From: Laccaria trichodermophora
Taxonomy: Eukaryota > Basidiomycota > Agaricomycetes > Agaricales > Hydnangiaceae
DNA: 64,000 nt
Direction of reading: 5' to 3'
Assembly (NCBI GenBank): GCA_018417955.1
Contig: JACTVC010000052.1
Coordinates: 1 to 64,000 of the forward strand
The notes under the pieces are model-generated. The model made no database searches. It worked only from the letters and a program-made list of their open reading frames with translations, and had not been told where the DNA came from. This document shows, piece by piece, positions 43,606 through 54,862 of this stretch. Within the stretch, counting starts at the first letter, position 1, and the number at the start of each line of letters is the position of its first letter. The position numbers and the translations under genes are program-made.

Positions 43606-45930
43606 GGTATGCAGGAAAAATGTTACACCTATTTGTATCAACAATGAACTCACTTTATATGGAAATATCTTTGAATTGGGACAGGAGATGCGGTTTTGCG
43701 GCTTGAGATCCGGAGTCATCCGATTTGGAAATTTGTATGCAAGTTTGAGTGCTAATGTTGTGCCAATTTGGTTGCGTTGTTTGTTGTTGTGATGTTTTTA
43801 TAATCTCCTATATCCGTGAACCCACCCTTTTTATTTCACCCCTCTTTTGATTTCACTTTCCCCCAAGGTCTTTGTCTATAAAGATAGTTGCGACGGATAC
43901 GTCAATGTTAAAACATGCTGTTCTCTGAATCGTCATTCGAACTTGGTGGCAAGTCTGTCAATGCTATCATCACTGGGAATTGCACTTCAACTGTGTCAAG
44001 ACGTTTTTTGGTTTCTCATTGTTTAACACCCCATGTGCGAGACGGCACTTTCACTGAGGCTGTGTCCGTTCAGACCATTGGGGGGAGTTACTTCACTTGT
44101 CTCATCAACTTTCAGCTTTCTGAGCTTGCGTCTGATGTCGACATTTCTTTGGGACTGGACTGGCTCTCTTTCTTTCGAGAATACCTTGCTGAGCTGGGTG
44201 CGTTGGGGCCGTCTTCCAAAGTGGTATGTCAATCTTATCTGTATACGCAGGACTGACCTGTTAATCTCACTGCAGTCAATTGCAACATTGAGTGTAAGTG
44301 GACATCGTTCATGTCTGAATTCTGATTGATTTTGGAGTTGTAGACCGAGTCTGTTACACCAACTGTATATCATTGCACAGAAGGTGCTCCCCATATCATC
44401 AGACAAATTTTTTGTGAACATAACTCGTTTTTCTTTAATAATGCCGTCTTGGCAGAATTGATCAATCAGCACGCTATATCTTGTGATATGTCTAATCAGC
44501 AAGAAAAGCGGTTGATGATTGTTCATCATTTGTTATACGGAATGTGTTCGACTTGCATGGGGTCCGCTTGTCAATTCCTAGGTACAACGGACACGGAAAT
44601 GACTGTTCTTGGCACAACAATTTCTAAATTGATACTTGATGACTTCTCAGCAGCCATTATTTCTCCAGGCACGTTCGAAGAAATTTGCTATGCTCTAGGG
44701 TTCCATATGCCATCATCATGATCACTCCCATTGCATGACGAACTACTGAAGTTTTACAATGATAGACTGGATAACTTGAAGAGTGCATACATGACTAACG
44801 AAGTAGCTGAGTGTCTCAATGAACAAGAGAACATGATAAAGTCGTTGCTATTGATACTTGCCGGATCTCATGGACTACAATGTTCTGGCTCGTTGGAGGA
44901 TCTAAGGAAACATTTGTTCAACCATATATGTTCTGGAACGTGTAAGACCATGTTGGATAATGGTGTTAAATCTGATGCTTGTCACGACATTGTAGAACAA
45001 GTCCCACCAATCCGAACTCAGGATTTTTCACTTACTTTGTTGACTTCCATCGTTCATCAATTGTCTGGCAGAGCTTTACGATGAGTGGCTATGATGCGAG
45101 GACTACAATGCATGTCCTCTGTTTCGATATCTAAGTTAAGAAGGCTTGTGAAAAAGGATATTGTTTCCACTGCTAAAGGTAAACAAGTATTAGAACGATC
45201 AACTCTGGATCATGCTATTAACAACTGTCAACCAGATTTGAACCATGTAAGGGCGAGATGGCCTGCTAAAAAATCGGAAGGATTCTTGAAATCACTTGTC
45301 AATCAATTCAAGGGAGAAACATCATCGTCTGTGTTATCTAGTTCTACATGCACTTGCTGTAGTGAGTCAAAACTCAACACAGATATGGTAGATGTTCCAT
45401 TGGAAGAAATTCAATTGGATTTGCTTAAACAGCCAGATTATAAGATACCAGTTCCTGACGAAGAGAATGAAATCCAGCAGGGTGACAGTACTTTACCCTC
45501 CCCGGGTTAATCCATATGGAATGGATGGAATGGGGGGTGGACTGCACAAATTCCAGATGGATTCCATAGAATGGGGGATGGATTCCATGGAGTGGGGGAT
45601 GGATTCCATGACTTTGGGGGATGGATTCCATGGAATGGGGGATGGATTCCATGAAATGGGGGATGGATTCCATGACTTTGGGGGATGGATTCCATGGAAT
45701 GGCTGATGGATTCCATACTCTATTCTATATGTTCTATACCATTTTAAGGGTGGAATTCATATGGACTCCATATGGATTCCACATGGAATCCACATGGAAT
45801 GACTTTATGAAATAATTCTAAGTCCACATCATGTAATCATGGTTTCTACATTCATGAGTCATAGCTTAGCAGGAAAAAATGAAATGTATTAAATAGACTA
45901 CACAATTTATGTTTACTATTCTCAATATCT

Positions 45931-46183
45931 AAGGGAGGGGGGAAGACAGGGGAAGTGATGGAGGGGGAGGATGTAGTAGAGTGAGGGGGAGGGAGGGGGG
46001 AGGGAGGGGGAAGGAGTGATGGAGGAGAGAGGGAGTGGTGAAGGGAGTGGTGGGAATGGATGGAGGGGGGAGCAATGGAGGGAGGGGGAGAAATGGGAGG
46101 GGGAGCAACAGAGGGAGGGGGAGCAATGAAGGGAGGGGGAGCAATGAAGGGAGGGTGAATGATGGAGGGGTGGTGGTGAGGGA
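45931..46183 (+). repeat. Polypurine tract of element B
   Basis: Almost only G and A with occasional T: GGGAGGGGGAGCAATGAAGG-type units repeated. G-runs spaced closely could form G-quadruplexes; the tract could also form triplex. Equivalent to 62460-62800 in element C. Confidence 0.8.
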
Positions 46184-46965
46184 TGTTGGAGGGAGGGGGT
46201 GCTTACCTGGGCTCGTCGTTGCCCATTTCCGTTCACGCGAGCGGAATCCTCCATGCGTGGGTGCTCTGGGTCCACGTTTGTGGGCGGTGGGCTCGTTTTG
46301 GGGTGGGCAGTCGTGGCGTGGGCGGTTGCGTTGTCTTCGTGAGCGGTCGCATTGTCTTCATGGGTCGTCGCGTCGTCTTCGCGTTGTCGTGTCGTCTTTG
46401 TGGGCGGTCGCGTTGTTGTCGCATCGTCGTGTCATCTTCGTGTCTTCGTGTTGTCTTCGTGGGCATTCACATTGTCTTTGTGGGTGGTCGCGTCGTCTTC
46501 GTGTTGTCTGCGTGGGCGGTCGTGTCGTCTTTGTGGGCGGTCGTTGACATCCGTGGGCGGTTGTCCTTGGTCGTGGGTGTCGTTGACGTCGGCGTGGTGT
46601 GGTGGTGGATCTGCCACGTCACCACGTGGCACCTGTGGTTTGGGTCAGCTCAATGGGTGGGGTGGTTTGTTTGCGGGTGGAATGAAATGACGGACGACGA
46701 CATTCGTCGTCGTCCATCATCTGGTTGCCATGCCGCTGGCTTACCTGGGCTTTCCGCTCGCCGTTGTTCCCACCCATCCATGGTCGTCGTCAGCGTGGTC
46801 GTTGTCGCGGGCGGTCGTGGCTTGAGATGGTGGGGTGGATGGTGGTGGTGGTGGTGGTGAAAGAAAGAAGCGACGTGGCAATGCGACAGCCATAACTGTC
46901 ACGTTTGAGACGCCACATGACAAACGACACTATATACAGACCTTTAGTTTACCTTGTAACAAAGC

Positions 46966-47050
46966 CAGTGTGGCTCAGGTGGTTAGATTGCTGCTTCTAT
47001 TCATGATGTTGTGGGTTCAATTCTCTCAGATGCAAAAATTTTATTTTTAC
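46966..47050 (+). repeat. tRNA-like segment in element B
   Basis: GTGTGGCTCAGGTGGTTAG matches an A box (TGGCTCAGGTGG) and GTGGGTTCAATTCTCTC a B box, 38 bases apart, followed by an A/T-rich tail (AAAATTTTATTTTTAC). Likely a SINE head or captured tRNA fragment; the acceptor arms do not pair well enough for a tRNA gene. Confidence 0.45.
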
Positions 47051-50000
47051 TTAAATATAGTAAGGACACTATAAATACTATATCTATATGTATTCTAATG
47101 GTATAATGGTCATTAATTCCTTCCATGGAATCCATATGGACTTGTTCCATGGAATCCATGTGGACTTGTTCCATGGAATCCATGTGGACTTGTTCCATGG
47201 AATCCATGGTGGATATGCCTAAGTTCCATATGGAATTCAGTGGAATCCAGGTGGAATGGCAATGGATTCCATATGGAATTGACCATTACATGATCATTCC
47301 ACATGGAATCCATGATGTCCATGGAACAACAAATTGGCTGTGGTCTCAGCCAAGATTCATTCCATGGATTCCACATGGAATTGGTGATGGATTCCATGGA
47401 TTCCACATGGATTCCATATGGATTAACCCAGGGAAGGTAAAGACCTCCAGGGTGAACAGCCTGCACCCTGGTTACATCCAAATGTGATTCCGCCATCCAT
47501 GCCTTTTGTAGACGGAGTATTAAAAGACATTTTGGTGAATCCAGACGGCGTTGTGATGACAACAGATGGTATTCCGGCGAAACTTGGTCTTTGTTCCTTG
47601 TGTAGAACAGAATTAACAGTGCACCAACTTCCGCGACTGGCAATTGCAAATAGATTATTTCTTGGAGATGTCCCAGATGTGTTGAAAGATCTAACTACAA
47701 TCGAAGAGTCAATGATCAGTCTCTGTAGGGCAAAATGTACAGTTATACATTTAAAGACAGACGGCACAGACGATACTGAGAGGAATTCCACTGGTAACGT
47801 CATGCCCAATCATCAAAGAGGCATGAGGGGTCATGTTGTTATGCACGCCCAATGTCCTGATGTCGTTGCAGAATTATTACCTCCTTCTATTGAAGAAATT
47901 GTTTCGCCGATTTGTGTTATTTATAGTGGTGCAACGCTGCCCGGGGTGAACGAAATGCGACACACACCCCAGATTAGGACAATCAGAAGTAGGACACACC
48001 GAAGTGTAGTATGACACAGTGGGACAATGAGTGACACACAGGTGAGCCCAATGTGTCGCCTTTTGCGAAGGTGTGTTACACTTCTACCTTTCATGTGTCA
48101 TATACTAATTACCACAGAGTGTCGTACTTTACATTTCAGTACCCTGTACGCAGCTCATAGGTAATTCAATTTGTCAATGTCTAAGTCCTACGACAGCCGT
48201 TTGATAATGCAAATTGGCTCTCGTGGGGGCGCTTTCGCTTTAGAGTGCTGAGTCCCTTGAGGTAGAATATCTCTCTCGTCAACCTCATCCCTCCCCCGCT
48301 TCCTACGCTTTCCCTGTGCAGACACACCAGTCAATGTACCTGGGGTTATGGCAGCCACAGCCTTCACTGGTGAAGAAGACGGCAGGGCCGGTGACAACAG
48401 AAGTGGTGAAGAAGGCGGCAGGGGTGAAGGGGGTGGCGGAGACGATGACGGAGGAGGTAAGAATGTGTCAGGGAAGTTGTACAGCATACCGTCAAATGAG
48501 AGATCAGTTGCGGGATCGCCGCCCCAAAAGCCAGATGTATCGCTGTCAAGCATGAGGTCGATTGGGTTGAGGTTTGTCCAGAAATCCTTGTTATCGCTGA
48601 CGGCATCGATTCCCCCCAAAAATTGGCGTGGCACAAGGTCCGAGCTCAAATTCACTACGAGTTTTGTTTTGAGATGAAAGAAACAGTGTTTATTGAACAG
48701 AAACTTACTACGTGTAGTTAGGTCCTGGAATCCGTCATTGCGAGTGTTTGGTGATTCATCATTATTGATGATGGCAATGTCTGGACATGGATCGATTTGT
48801 GAGACAGTAGACCGATGAACGACACAACATATTACATACCATGTTGAACAGCAGAATCCAAGGAGTGTCGACAATCCACCACGGTGCGAACGCGGCCACT
48901 CGAGCTGGCATCGGGGAGCAGTGGAGGGTGGTGCGTATGAGGTGTCTTCGACTTCTTCCCTCTGCCGGTTTTGAGTTCTTTGAGTTGAGCCTGTAGTTCC
49001 TTCCCACGAGCCAATGACTTCCGCCGATTTTCTTTCTCTGCTTCAACTTCGTTGGTGAGTGCTTGTGCAAGATCTTGAACTTCACCCAACTCGTGAGCTT
49101 TCCGAGTGGTTGTGGTTTGGCGTTGGATTTTGCGAGTCATGCGGTGCACCAAATCGGTCTGGCTACCGCTCTTAATGCCAGTTTCTGAAGTTGCCCGAAT
49201 TCCTCATGCAACGCGCTCATCAATATCGCGCGCGCTGAGGACATGCTTAACGACGGACTTTCGAATGAGATGTGTTACGTACGTGAGTATGGCTTCTACA
49301 AGGGGAAGCTTGATCCCGCTCTGTTGATTTGTCCAGTGATGTTGGCCCTCACCAATGTTCGTTGTTGCTGGGATGATATCCCAATCTTCTGGAAGGATGT
49401 TCAATTGCGACCGGAGAATGCACAGGACAATCCATTTGCTGACATACTTGTGTGCCCACCAATCTGAAACGGCCTCATCAGTACATGTGAGCAATGAAAA
49501 GTGAATAGAGCAAGCCTTGAATCTTCTTAACTTTGAGCCCAGTCACAAACACCGTGAAACTTTCGAGTTCTTCGATTGATGTGAGATAGGGAAAGTCCAT
49601 GAGACGTTGATAATCACTGACGGAGACAAGACCCTTGAAGTCAAGAATGCCTCTACAGCGAAGATTCAACAGTGAAAATAATAGCGATATGTCAAACCTA
49701 CCTTTTCGTATGAGTCAGACAAAGGCGAACAAAATATGTGGCGAAAACTTCTGGAGCCGCGTCAGCCAGAATACCACTGAAATCTGGCTCATTTGTTTTG
49801 GCAAATGACTTGGCTGCTCCAAGCACCTGTGCAGCCTCCATGTCGGCGTTAAGACAGGCAAGGTTCCCACCTTTAGAAAATCTCTTGAAGCACATTTTTT
49901 TGCCGGTGACGGCAAAGATATGCTTTTGGAGATCATCGAAGAGGCGTTCATAATGATCTGTTTCTGCTGAGTTTGTATATACGCGGACAATAGTAACCGC

Positions 50001-50436
50001 TAAGAACATGGTTAGATAGACGCCACACTGACTCAAAGCTTGAGCTTAAGCTTACCTCGTTGAACTCGGGGATAATAGATAACCATCTCCCATTCATTCA
50101 TGCCAGAAGAATCTTTGACATGCTTGAAGGTGGTATCACACTCAAAGGATGTTACCTCGTGAATAAGGGACATAAGGAAAGGAACGCCAGTGATGATAAG
50201 CATCTTCCCCTTTTCGGTCGTCACGACGTTGTGAATGTACCGTTCGGAAGGTTCCTTCGAGAACTCTTGGTGAAACAAATTGAAGGCACCTATGACTCAT
50301 GTAAGTATGACGAAGACAACCATGGGGGTGCGACGTACCAGGTATTCCCATTCCCGCAGGGTTTTTCTTCATCCAGTTGGCATGTAAGATTTCCTGCTTG
50401 GTTCGTTTATCATTCAAGGCTGAACTGTACTGTCCG

Positions 50437-50935
50437 TAATGTGGATGGCAAAACCTCCGAAAGCATTCGCCACTCGCCGGCTTGGCGAGTCGAGTACGCA
50501 AGAGCTTGGCAAATGCTGGCGAATGAAAAAAATTGAATTTCTGTTGTTTTGTACCAAAATGGTATCCGATTATTATCTTTGATTTTTTTTCTCAGCAATC
50601 AGAATCAATTTTTCGTCACTGACTCACTGCTGAGGCCTGCCTTGGGTCTGTGTAAGTACTGTTGAGATCAAAATTGGATGGGATCATTGGATCAGAGCAT
50701 TCAAATCAGGAACAAGAATTGGTTTTCAAAGGGAATTTGGGGAATTTGGCCTGCAGTCAGGATTTTCCGACGTTGACAGCCATAGATGATATTTTATGTG
50801 CCCATAAAGGTCTGAAATTTCGGCAAACTTCGCCAGGTCTCGCCACCCTGTTTTTAATTTTTTGTTTTGCCAGCCAGCGATCGCCGGCTGGCGAAACTGG
50901 CGTGGCAAGCTGGCAAGCTGTTGCCAACAACACTA
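50437..50935. mobile_element. 499 bp hAT MITE inside the MULE-like transposase
   Basis: Left end TAATGTGGATGGCAAAAC; right end complemented TAGTGTTGTTGGCAACAG. Flanks ACTGTCCG (50429-50436) and ACTGTCTG (50936-50943) are an 8 bp duplication with one mismatch. Subterminal GCTGGCGA/TTGCCAGC words repeat at both sides (50466-50525; 50870-50930). The transposase reads KLLLGGKEPRQ on one side and SALNDKRTKQE on the other. No protein encoded. Confidence 0.8.
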
Positions 50936-51001
50936 ACTGTCTGGGTTCCTTGCCCCCGAGGAGCAGTTTTGTCGATGGCGCTAAAGTAAACGAGTGGTAG
51001 C

Positions 51002-51746
51002 TACCACTTTTATGATAAAATACAGGCAAGTGCCTGCACACCGACATCCACACTGCCTAATGAATTTATGAAATGAGAAGAGTAGGCAAAAGTTATGAAA
51101 TGTATTTCATTTCTTTACTATGACTATTTCATAACTGTCCTGAGACATATTTCAATACTACTTCATTGCAATTTCATTACTGCCTGGCCTTCCATTTCAT
51201 TGTCTATCCAGCATTGTTTCATTGCTATTTCATTCTTCCCTGACTTTTAATTTCATTGCCTACCCAGCCTTATTTCATTGCTTACCTGGGATTATTTCAT
51301 TGCCTTTTCATATCCCTGCCTAGGCAATTTCATATCTCTGCCTGGGCAATTTCATATCCTTGCCTTGGCAATCTCATATCCCTGCCTGGGCTATTTCATA
51401 CCTATGCTACTGCATTTATCATTGCCCCCTCAGAATGTCAGGCACTGCCTTCAGGGTCCATTTCAGGGTCCATCCCAAAGAGGAAATATCACCTGGTTTG
51501 ACCAAAAGTGAAGAAAACCAAGAGGAGAATGTTTTTACCTATCAGGGTCCATATAATGGGATGTTGGGATGATGGTCACATGACCAATTACCAGAAATGG
51601 TCAAGAAATGAAAGTTGTAGCCCTACACCATAGCTTCCCAAATCTGTTTGAATCATGTTCTGAAGTGCCCCCATTGTGGATATATGAGGTAAAAGATTTT
51701 CAAAAGTGTCGCATTTTTTTTTGTTTTTGCGTTTTTCTCCATGAAA
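51002..51746 (+). mobile_element. Truncated fold-back family copy 3 inside the MULE-like transposase
   Basis: Starts TACCACTTTTATGATAAAAT and follows the left arm of the 35045 palindrome through the end sequence, a shortened tandem array (51295-51405) and the core block, stopping at TTTCTCCATGAAAC. No inverted arm. The host transposase resumes at both sides with ~50 residues missing, so arrival or later loss of an arm was accompanied by a deletion. Confidence 0.75.
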
Positions 51747-54700
51747 CAGGTATGTAGATCTTTCGTTTTGAGGGGCACATATGGTTAACAATCGGAGAGC
51801 AGACTGCATTGCCGTCAATGATGTGAACATGAGCTAGAGGATCATTAGCTAAGATACCTTGAGAGATACACATCGACCTACGACACCGCTTAAGCTTTCG
51901 ACCAATGTGACCCGGGACTACTCGACTACAAGACGCAGTGTCCATATTCCGTGATAGACTGGTGCCATTCATAAGTAGAGAAAGGACACCCTCGTCCACA
52001 TCGTCCGGAATGGAAAATGTCCAATGTTTCTCCTTGAATGTCTTTGACCACCCGCTGCAGGCTATGAAGTAGGTGTGGCCCTGTGATGGCCCCTGTATGG
52101 TGAATGTTAAAACTGACTTACTCCTATCAAAAGAGAATCAAACTAACATTAGGTTTAGGTTGCATCTTCGGTTGCCCATTGCACTGCTTCCCTGAACCAT
52201 CTACTGCTCCACATTTCCGTTGAATGATGCTCAGAAACCTTCGAGAATGTCAGTGAACTCGGCAATAGAGAACACAATGTTGACTCACGTTGCCGCTTTG
52301 AGCTCCTTCGTCCCTCCTTCTTCTATCCGGGTCTGTTCCTGTGCCTCAAAAATTCTGGCTCGAGGCCCAGTATCTAGTTCGTACCGCTCAGCACGAAGTA
52401 GCTCAGGATCAACTTGAGAGCAAGAGTAGGAGCCACAACATTTGAGGCACAAGCGTCGACAGTCTATGGGAGGGAAACCTGGTTGGAACGTAACCATGGA
52501 GTGGCTGTCACTTGTCCCAGTAGCAGCGACCCATGAATCCTGATCCTGCTTATTATGTATGAGTTCAATGGGAAATCACAAAAACGATGAGATGTACCTT
52601 GTTTTTTATCAGTGCATCCACCCTGTACAGAACACCGTCCTTATCATATAATTGAAACTTCGGGGAACTAAGGTCAAGGATAAAAGCTGTTGGACACCGA
52701 GGGATTGGCCAGACAGAGGGTATTTCTTGGAGATACTCGACGCGCTCGACTCGAAACTCCTTGGTCACATTGAACGGCTCCTTGATAACCCAGGAAGTTA
52801 TATCAGAATCCTCCCAAACGGTGGTGGAGATAGCGCTCAGGATAAAAGCATCTGAGTCAAAGGGTGACGTTGATGGTGTGTGCGGCTCGAATTCGAATAA
52901 GTCATCTGTAGATAATCTAGAAAACTCAGAATAAAGCAAAGCAGACCAAAAACAAGTGACATATGGCATTCTTCGTTCCTCCTTCAGCAAATCCTCCCGC
53001 TCCATCTCCTTATGTAGCTCAGCCTCCTCGTCGGAATCCAAGATCTCAATGACAGCGCAGTCATTCTCAGTAATCGTTTGTACTCGGACTGGTGCGTTTG
53101 GTGGGGAGTTCTCATGTCGAAGGTTGATGTCGAGTGCTTCCTGTTTGACCTTAATCTGACAACTGTCGCAGGCGCTGTTGGTGGTCTGATCAACATTGTC
53201 ATGTGCTTGTAACCATTCTTTCAGCGTCTCAGCTTTGATCCAATCATTGTTCAAAAAAATAGCAGGATGTGAAGCGATAAAATCGGCCGAAAAACACTAC
53301 TCAGTCTGGTCAGTATCTGTAAGAAAAAACATGTTGATTTATCATACTGTACTTCGAAAGGCCATGATATCCTGGATCGACATCAAGTCAATGAATGCTG
53401 CAGGATCCTCATTGCAATGGAAAGGATGATCGGATGGCATGAGTAATTAGATGTAGTGCTGGAGGGCAAGAATCTCGTGGGGGGATAAAAGGAAGCAAAA
53501 TTTAATGTGGTGCAGCATATTTTATTGAACCTGCATGAACTGGTACATTCAAGACCCAATTAAATATTACAAGGTGGAGTGTCGCCTTCAAGCTGAATGT
53601 GTTGTATCTTGGGTTGTATGTGTCACACTTCAATAGCATGTGTCCAACTTCTTGTTGAATGTGTTGCACTTTCGTACGGTGTGTCATTCTTTTTGTAACG
53701 GTGTCGCACTTCATTCAAATGTGTTGCACTTTGTGTGTGTGTGTCGTTCTTCGCAATGCAGTGTGTGAGTCATACTCTGTATATCCTCAACGCTGCCCAG
53801 TCAAGAATGGTTAAAAGATAAGGCAAAACCTCTCGCTGTCAGGGCTGATAAAGTCAGAAAGGCTTTAATTTGGCTTAAAGAACATAACTACTTATACAGA
53901 CACATCACCATCAATACGGGTGTACTAGAGGAAATTGATTGTTTAGGACATTTGCCCTTTCATGTTGAACATGTTTCTCCAGAACAGCATGGCAATGATT
54001 CTTTAACATCAGGCTACACAAACGAGAGTCCTCTGGATAATGAAATTAATGATGAAAAAAATCCTTTCGAAAGTGTGTTGATAACTGATGTAGATGGCCA
54101 TGCTTCCTCGAATGTATTACGAGCCACTGCCATCCGTCATTTCAATAAGATTGATAAAGGTTATCTTGAAATGCCTCATAGTGCAAAGCCAGAAAATGAA
54201 ATTTGCAATCCTCAACTGTTTCCTAAGTTGTTTCCTAGCCTGTTTCCATATGGAATCAGTGGTTTTGAAGATTTTCATAGAACGAATCGTGTATCATTAA
54301 AGGAACAAGCTAGACATTTCCTAAATCTTGCTGACAGAAGATTTCAAATACATCCGTCTTTCATGTTTATGGTTTTCAATATATTTCAAAGGCAGCAGGT
54401 TCTGTTGAATACAAGTGTAAAAGTTAAGAAATCTAAGTTTGAACACATCGCATCTGACTTTGTTGGAATTTCTGTTGAAGACATTGAAACAGTGACTGCC
54501 CAAGTTGCACACAGAGATTATTCAATGGCATACACCAACAATGAAAAACATGTCCTTAGACTGATGCAGGAAGTCAAGCTAGTTAACCGGAATGTACAAG
54601 GTTCTAATGCGTCTTGACTGGGAATGCGAAATGAAATTCGGTCATTAATGATTGCCCATGGATTTCCAAGTTTTTTTATTACGATCAATCCTGCGGACGT

Positions 54701-54862
54701 TTACAACCCTTTAGTTAAATTCTTGGCTGGTCATGACATTGACATAGACAAGCTCTTGCCAGTCGAAGTGCCTGACTATTGGGATCAATCTATTTTAATA
54801 GCCAAGAATCCTGTTGTTGCAGCCAAATTCTTCAACATCTACATTAAGGCTTTTATTAGAAC

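Larger units (their letters stand above)
45486..47447. mobile_element. Non-autonomous TIR element B (polypurine family) inside the Helitron
   Basis: Left end CAGTACTTTACCCTCC then CCGGGTTAATCC; right end, complemented, GAGGTCTTTACCTTCC then CTGGGTTAATCC. Target-site duplication CAGGGTGA (45478-45485, 47448-47455). Parts in order: GGATTCCAT tandem repeats (45515-45810), polypurine tract (45931-46183), GTCTTCGTG/GGGCGGTCG minisatellite (46260-46570), a tRNA-like segment (46966-47050), and ~30 bp repeats with GTTCCATGGAATCCATG (47120-47215). Removal joins EIQQGE to QPAPWLHPN of the Helitron in frame. No coding sequence. Confidence 0.88.
48188..53440 (-). pseudogene. MULE-like transposase, disrupted by two insertions and a stop
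   Basis: Multi-exon minus-strand gene from ATG ~53440. In order: DFIASHPAIFLNNDWIK, acidic VIEILDSDEEAE (~53040), VERVEYLQEIPSVWPIPR, CPTAFILDLSSPKF, CCGSYSCSQVDPELL (~52430), AHVHIIDGN and KRKIYIP (~51780), then an inserted fold-back fragment; STKLLLGGKEP (~50955); an inserted hAT MITE; NPAGMGIPGAF, ERYIHNVVTTEKGKMLIITG, FECDTTFKHV (first catalytic Asp region, ~50130), ADMEAAQVLG, DWWAHKYVSKW (~49460) and HHWTNQQSG. An in-frame TGA at 49204-49206 precedes a coiled-coil/lysine-rich tail and a proline-rich C terminus ending at 48188. I know this architecture as a basidiomycete MULE-like family. About 50 residues are missing at the fold-back insertion. Confidence 0.75.
47943..53787. mobile_element. 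MULE-like DNA transposon inside the Helitron
   Basis: Flanked by CAACGCTGCCC at 47932-47942 and 53788-53798, a 9-11 bp duplication as in Mutator-like elements. Ends are weakly inverted (GGGGTGAACGAAATGCGACA and, complemented, AGGATATACAGAGTATGACT, both leading into CACACAC). Subterminal regions hold many ACACMC/GTGTGTC-ACTTC words (47958-48080; 53590-53765). Encodes one transposase on the minus strand. Contains a hAT MITE (50437-50935) and a fold-back fragment (51002-51746). Removal restores SGATLP|SQEWLKDK in the Helitron. Confidence 0.88.

Noticed and set aside
46035..46860. Long plus-strand frames (170 and 225 codons) rich in Gly, Arg, Val and Ser
   Set aside because: Products of the polypurine tract and GTCTTCGTG minisatellite of element B, not a protein family.
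46966..47050. tRNA gene call
   Set aside because: A and B boxes are present but the acceptor stem does not pair and it lies within a repetitive element; kept only as a SINE-like segment.
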